Source: Pinus tabuliformis (taxonomy: Eukaryota > Streptophyta > Pinopsida > Pinales > Pinaceae). From it: a stretch of DNA of 64,000 nt. Location of the stretch: positions 142,020,605 to 142,084,604 of the forward strand of contig CM062808.1 of the NCBI GenBank assembly GCA_031772625.1, given 5' to 3'. Position numbers and translations under genes: made by a program. Shown one piece after another: positions 60,372-64,000 of the stretch; position 1 is the stretch's first letter; every line of letters begins with the position of its first letter. A model generated the notes under the pieces. That model ran no database searches and was not told the origin of the DNA. It saw nothing but the letters and a program-made list of their open reading frames with translations.

Positions 60372-62570
60372 AAACTAAAACAATTTAGCGCAAAAAATAT
60401 TTTCGGCCTCTACACCAAAAAAGTTTCAATGGTTTCAACGGTCTTGTTTCCATTTTAAGATGGCCTAGCCCGTTGTTTCCTGCTATTTCCAACCCATGTC
60501 TCCCACTTTTCATAAGAATGAGGGTCTTAATATCTATCTCCCGCCACCCACGAATAAATGATTATGTACTTTGTTGCCGTTGGGCCTCATGCCCTTAATG
60601 CCCATCACAAAAACCCTAGTCGCGTGGCTCTAATAGATCAATAACTTAACACAATCACATTCTTGGCAACAAGACTGTAATTTCATAACCAAAACCAAAA
60701 GTCTGAAAACGAGGAATTATTCCTCTGAGTTCGGCCGAGTCCCTCTAAGTTATTATAACAAAACCCTCAGCCTTAGGCTAGAGAAACCTTTTAAAAATAC
60801 ATTATAGGGATAATATTCTGTCCAGTTCACGGATGAAGGATGTTAACTAATATCCCTAGCCTAGTTCAACAAACAAACACATACCTGGTAGTGGGCACCA
60901 AGAAACTGGTAGACCCAACTACAATTCGGCATGACTCCGAGGACCCACACCATAGCCAACCAGGGCTGAACATTCAAGTAGAAAACAAGATGAGTATGTG
61001 ATTACAAAACAAGAGAAAAGCTATAAAACTCAAAAACTATTTAAGTTTAACACCTAAAACGAATATGCGCTTACCTGAAGAGACTATCCAAGCTGGAAAC
61101 CCTTTCTGAAAACAGAGACTGTGTCTCAATGCATATCGTGTTATACCACTGAAAAAAAACAATTTCGAAGGCAACCATAAGTGGGCAGCTTGATCAAAGG
61201 CAAATTGTGGTGAGGTAAAGTAGCGGGTAGAGAACCATAACAGAGAAAGATAGAAGTGAACCATTTGAGGACTCGACGGACTAACACTCGCGGCTTGACA
61301 ACCCTGGGAGATCACCTCAAGACACACAATGTACCAGGATCTAACACCACGACCGTTGGATTTGGAAGAGGCATCTGTACCATAGAACCGATGCATATTC
61401 CCATGGAAGGATTCCAACTGGAGGCTCCTTGGTAGTCGAATCATGCATAACCCTAGGCATACGACAACTAAGGTATTAATGTAAGGTTGAAAGGAGGCGG
61501 TATGGCCATAATTGCCATAGCACTTAAACATTTATGGAAGGTTAATAAAATATCAGGTTATAAGTTAAATCACACCAATAAACGTGAAGTTGCCAGCTGG
61601 ATTACGGAACTTACAGTCATGTATAATGGTAAATTATAGATGTGCTGAAAAACCATAGTCCAACATTTCATTGCAATTTAAATTAACGAATTATGCCATG
61701 TTCTTTTGAAAGTGAATATCCATAATGCTATTGGTAATTCATGGATTATTATTAATATAGACAAATTTTATTTTACTATAAGTTACCTTATTAGTTAGAT
61801 GTGTGACATTAATACTTTTATTGTTTTTATTGTACCATTAAAAATAATAAAACTATGATTGAAATTACACTAATTTAATATATTTATATATTCTCTATCT
61901 ATTTTACTATTTACACTCAATTTAATAATAATAATTAATAATTATCATATATTTAACTTTATATATTTAGTTTATTTTCACTTATCTTAATACTTAATAT
62001 ATTCTAATTTAAATCTTTTATGTTAAATTTATTAATAACAAACATATATTTAACTTAATTTTATTTCTTATAGGAACATTAAATTCCATAAGAATTTTAA
62101 AATGTTATGTTATTTTACATAGGTTAAGGTTCCATAAAAATAAGGTTTGAAGTTGCCTTTTTGAATTGACTTATTATTGATCTACTTCTTGTACTATAGG
62201 TAGTGTATCTATTTTATAGTAAGTAATCATTGTACTATAGGTAGCATCTAGTAATTTTTTAAGGAGCATTCATCAAAACAAAGAAATCTAATGAACCATA
62301 ATAAATATCATATTTATTGAAGGGATTTTATCATCATAAATTACCAAAATGTAATTTGAGTGACTAATAAAAATTCTACTATTACAAATAGATAAAAAAA
62401 TTCATTCCACATTCATATAAACTTCAAGGTGGAATGTGCTATTCTTTAGTAATTACACCTTATTATCTTGACATCTTTGCTTATGTAATGACTATCAAGC
62501 CTTCACTCTTTATGTGATTATTGTGATTTATTATAATTGTTTTGCATGTAGGTAAATTATTTAAATAGAA
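60372..62570. other. Intergenic DNA, nothing firmly recognised
   Basis: A 164-codon minus-strand frame (61037-61531) has hydrophobic, Ser-rich text with no known motif and is probably chance. From 61.6 to 62.5 kb the DNA is very AT-rich. Confidence 0.45.
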
Positions 62571-64000
62571 ATGCCTCCAAAAAGGAAGGGTCAATCAACT
62601 AAATTTTTTTTATATATATTTTAAAACATCAAAGACTTATAATGTTAAATATATTCCATATATACCTCATTCGAATGATGATGCTAACGAAGATATGAAT
62701 GAAGAGTATTTTGTTGATATAGAAATTCTTGGCAATAAAAAGGAAGGACACGATAGTGGATCTAGTAGTTCAAGGAGGAAGGCCTTCTCAAAACGTGAAT
62801 TCCGAGAAGTGTGGATGATAAAACATCCTTGGGTGTATAGTATCAATGTTGAATATCACAAGACTCATATGAAGTGTAAAATTTGTGAGAAATACAAGGC
62901 TCAAGGTCCATGGGGTATTGGAGATGGATTTAATACGATTCAATATGATGTTGTGAGAACTCATGCAAAATCCATTATTCATCAAACATCAACTCAGAGA
63001 AATTTGTATGACACTGAAAGGTTTGGAAATCCCATTAAAGAACACATAATGGCTATAAGTGAGGCTGATAAGGAAATTATCAGAACTACCATTTAGTTAG
63101 CATATTTTATTGCAAAAAAAGATATTTCAATTTTTACTTATGAAGATCTTTGTCATATTCAAATGCATCTACAGACGCCTAATATGCCTTCTCGAGTGGA
63201 GTATTCTTCCTACATAAATAGAAAAGAAGCTGAAGAGGTGCAAACTAGAAAAGTGTTAGAAAATCCATTTTTCTTTATAATGTTAGATGAAAGTATAGAC
63301 AATGGTTTGGAACAACACCTTGTTGTGTATTCTACATATCTAGATTTAAAAGGTTTGGGCCCTCCAGTCACACAATTTATGAAAATGATTATTGTTCCTA
63401 GTGGAAAAGGAAAGACTATATATGATACCATCATTAATTTAAAGGAAACAAGGTAGTTGGAAAATGAGAAACTAATAGCGGTTTCGACTGATGGTGCTTC
63501 ATCTATGGTTGGATGTGAAAATGGATTTGTCACACTGCTAAAGAATGATTTAGCAAATTTGATTGGCACTCATTGCATTTCACATACTGAAGCACTTGTA
63601 GCATCATATGCTTTGAAAAAGATACCTGAGTATTTGTATGTTGAGAAAATAACAAACAAGGTATACTCATGGGTTGGAAATTTAGCAAAGAGAAATAATA
63701 AGCTCATTTCCTTATTAGAGATAATGGAATTAGAATCCTTGCAGGTTCTTCAAATCCACGGGATTCTATGGCTCTCCATTTTGAGCATGTAGAAGAGAGA
63801 AAGAAAGAATTCATTGTATCATAAGGCAAGGATTTTTTTTATTCAATTTTGTTTAAAAATGCTTGCTGATGTTTTGAAGGAGTTGAATAATCTAAATGAA
63901 AAATTTCAAGAAGATAATGTGGATGTCACATTTCTTGGAATAGCTATTAACCATGCACTAAATACTCTTAAAAGATATTTTTGTATACTAAATTCTTTTG
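62571..64000 (+). pseudogene. hAT-like transposase, broken, runs off the right edge
   Basis: The start is MPPKRKGQSTKFF at 62571, 10 bases after an acceptor-like TGTAG. The frame shifts in the T/A run near 62605-62625 and continues in frame +1 with a BED-finger-like part (WMIKHPWVYSINVEYHKTHMKCKICEKYKA, cited here as its first 20: WMIKHPWVYSINVEYHKTHM). Next come MLDESIDNGLEQHLVVYSTY, VSTDGASSMVGCENGFVTLL and HCISHTEALVASYALKK, the DES-T/D, D-GASSMVG and HC-SH motifs of ZNF862/KIAA1586-type hAT-like proteins. In-frame stops lie at 63094-63096, 63454-63456 and 63790-63792; coding text continues after each (LADVLKELNNLNEKFQEDN) to the window edge. It is a dead plain DNA transposon. The D-E catalytic set cannot be judged because the C-terminus is missing. 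Confidence 0.75.

Noticed and set aside
61037-61531. 164-codon minus-strand frame
   Set aside because: No motif, no splice signals and unusual composition. Kept only as a note in the intergenic entry.

Overview
This window is nuclear DNA of a land plant. It holds spliced host genes with GT-AG introns, several Ty1/copia elements primed by initiator-Met tRNA, a Ty3/gypsy remnant, a CACTA-like transposon and a hAT-like fragment, all in AT-rich intergenic DNA. A TIR-NLR-style leucine-rich-repeat (LRR) exon argues against a grass. The sparse genes, high repeat load and old nested elements would suit a conifer or another gymnosperm, but that is inference only.

Layout. 1-5.3 kb: the 3' part of a host gene. 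An exon with about 12 LRRs is spliced through six further exons into a region resembling the thioredoxin-like part of sieve-element-occlusion (SEO) proteins. The 5' end lies left of the window. 7.2-12.2 kb: copia element A. 13.9-20.0 kb: copia element B, with tiny 157-bp LTRs and an antisense, intronless piece of a host tripeptidyl-peptidase II (TPP2) gene in its leader. 20.4-21.2 kb: an unidentified GC-rich island. 22.1-26.6 kb: copia element C, whose 3' LTR is cut by the LTR of a truncated gypsy element D (26.6-28.8 kb). D abuts a second, partial copy of the LRR/SEO gene (28.84-29.30 kb).

That copy stops exactly at a CACTA terminus (29300). Behind the terminus lie subterminal repeats, seven 64-bp tandem repeats, and an intron-containing fragment of the DNA polymerase delta catalytic subunit gene (POLD1, minus strand, 31.6-35.7 kb). 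Further in are an antisense copia relic and a minus-strand multi-exon gene resembling plant En/Spm-type transposase (37.3-40.06 kb). One exon of that gene is split by a 17.1-kb copia block (40064-57175). The block has the order LTR-internal-LTR-internal-LTR and is flanked by the perfect 5-bp duplication ATTTC. The exon resumes at 57176. The far CACTA end was not found.

57.2-62.6 kb is mostly non-coding, with a degenerate minisatellite and a decayed acidic reading frame. The right edge (62.57-64.0 kb) is a broken hAT-like transposase that runs off the window.

The main points are a probable resistance-type LRR/SEO-like fusion gene and its second partial copy. Two different transposon classes have also each captured host gene pieces: TPP2 without introns in a copia element, and POLD1 with introns in a CACTA-like element. 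Nothing here was checked against a database; family assignments rest on recognised motifs.
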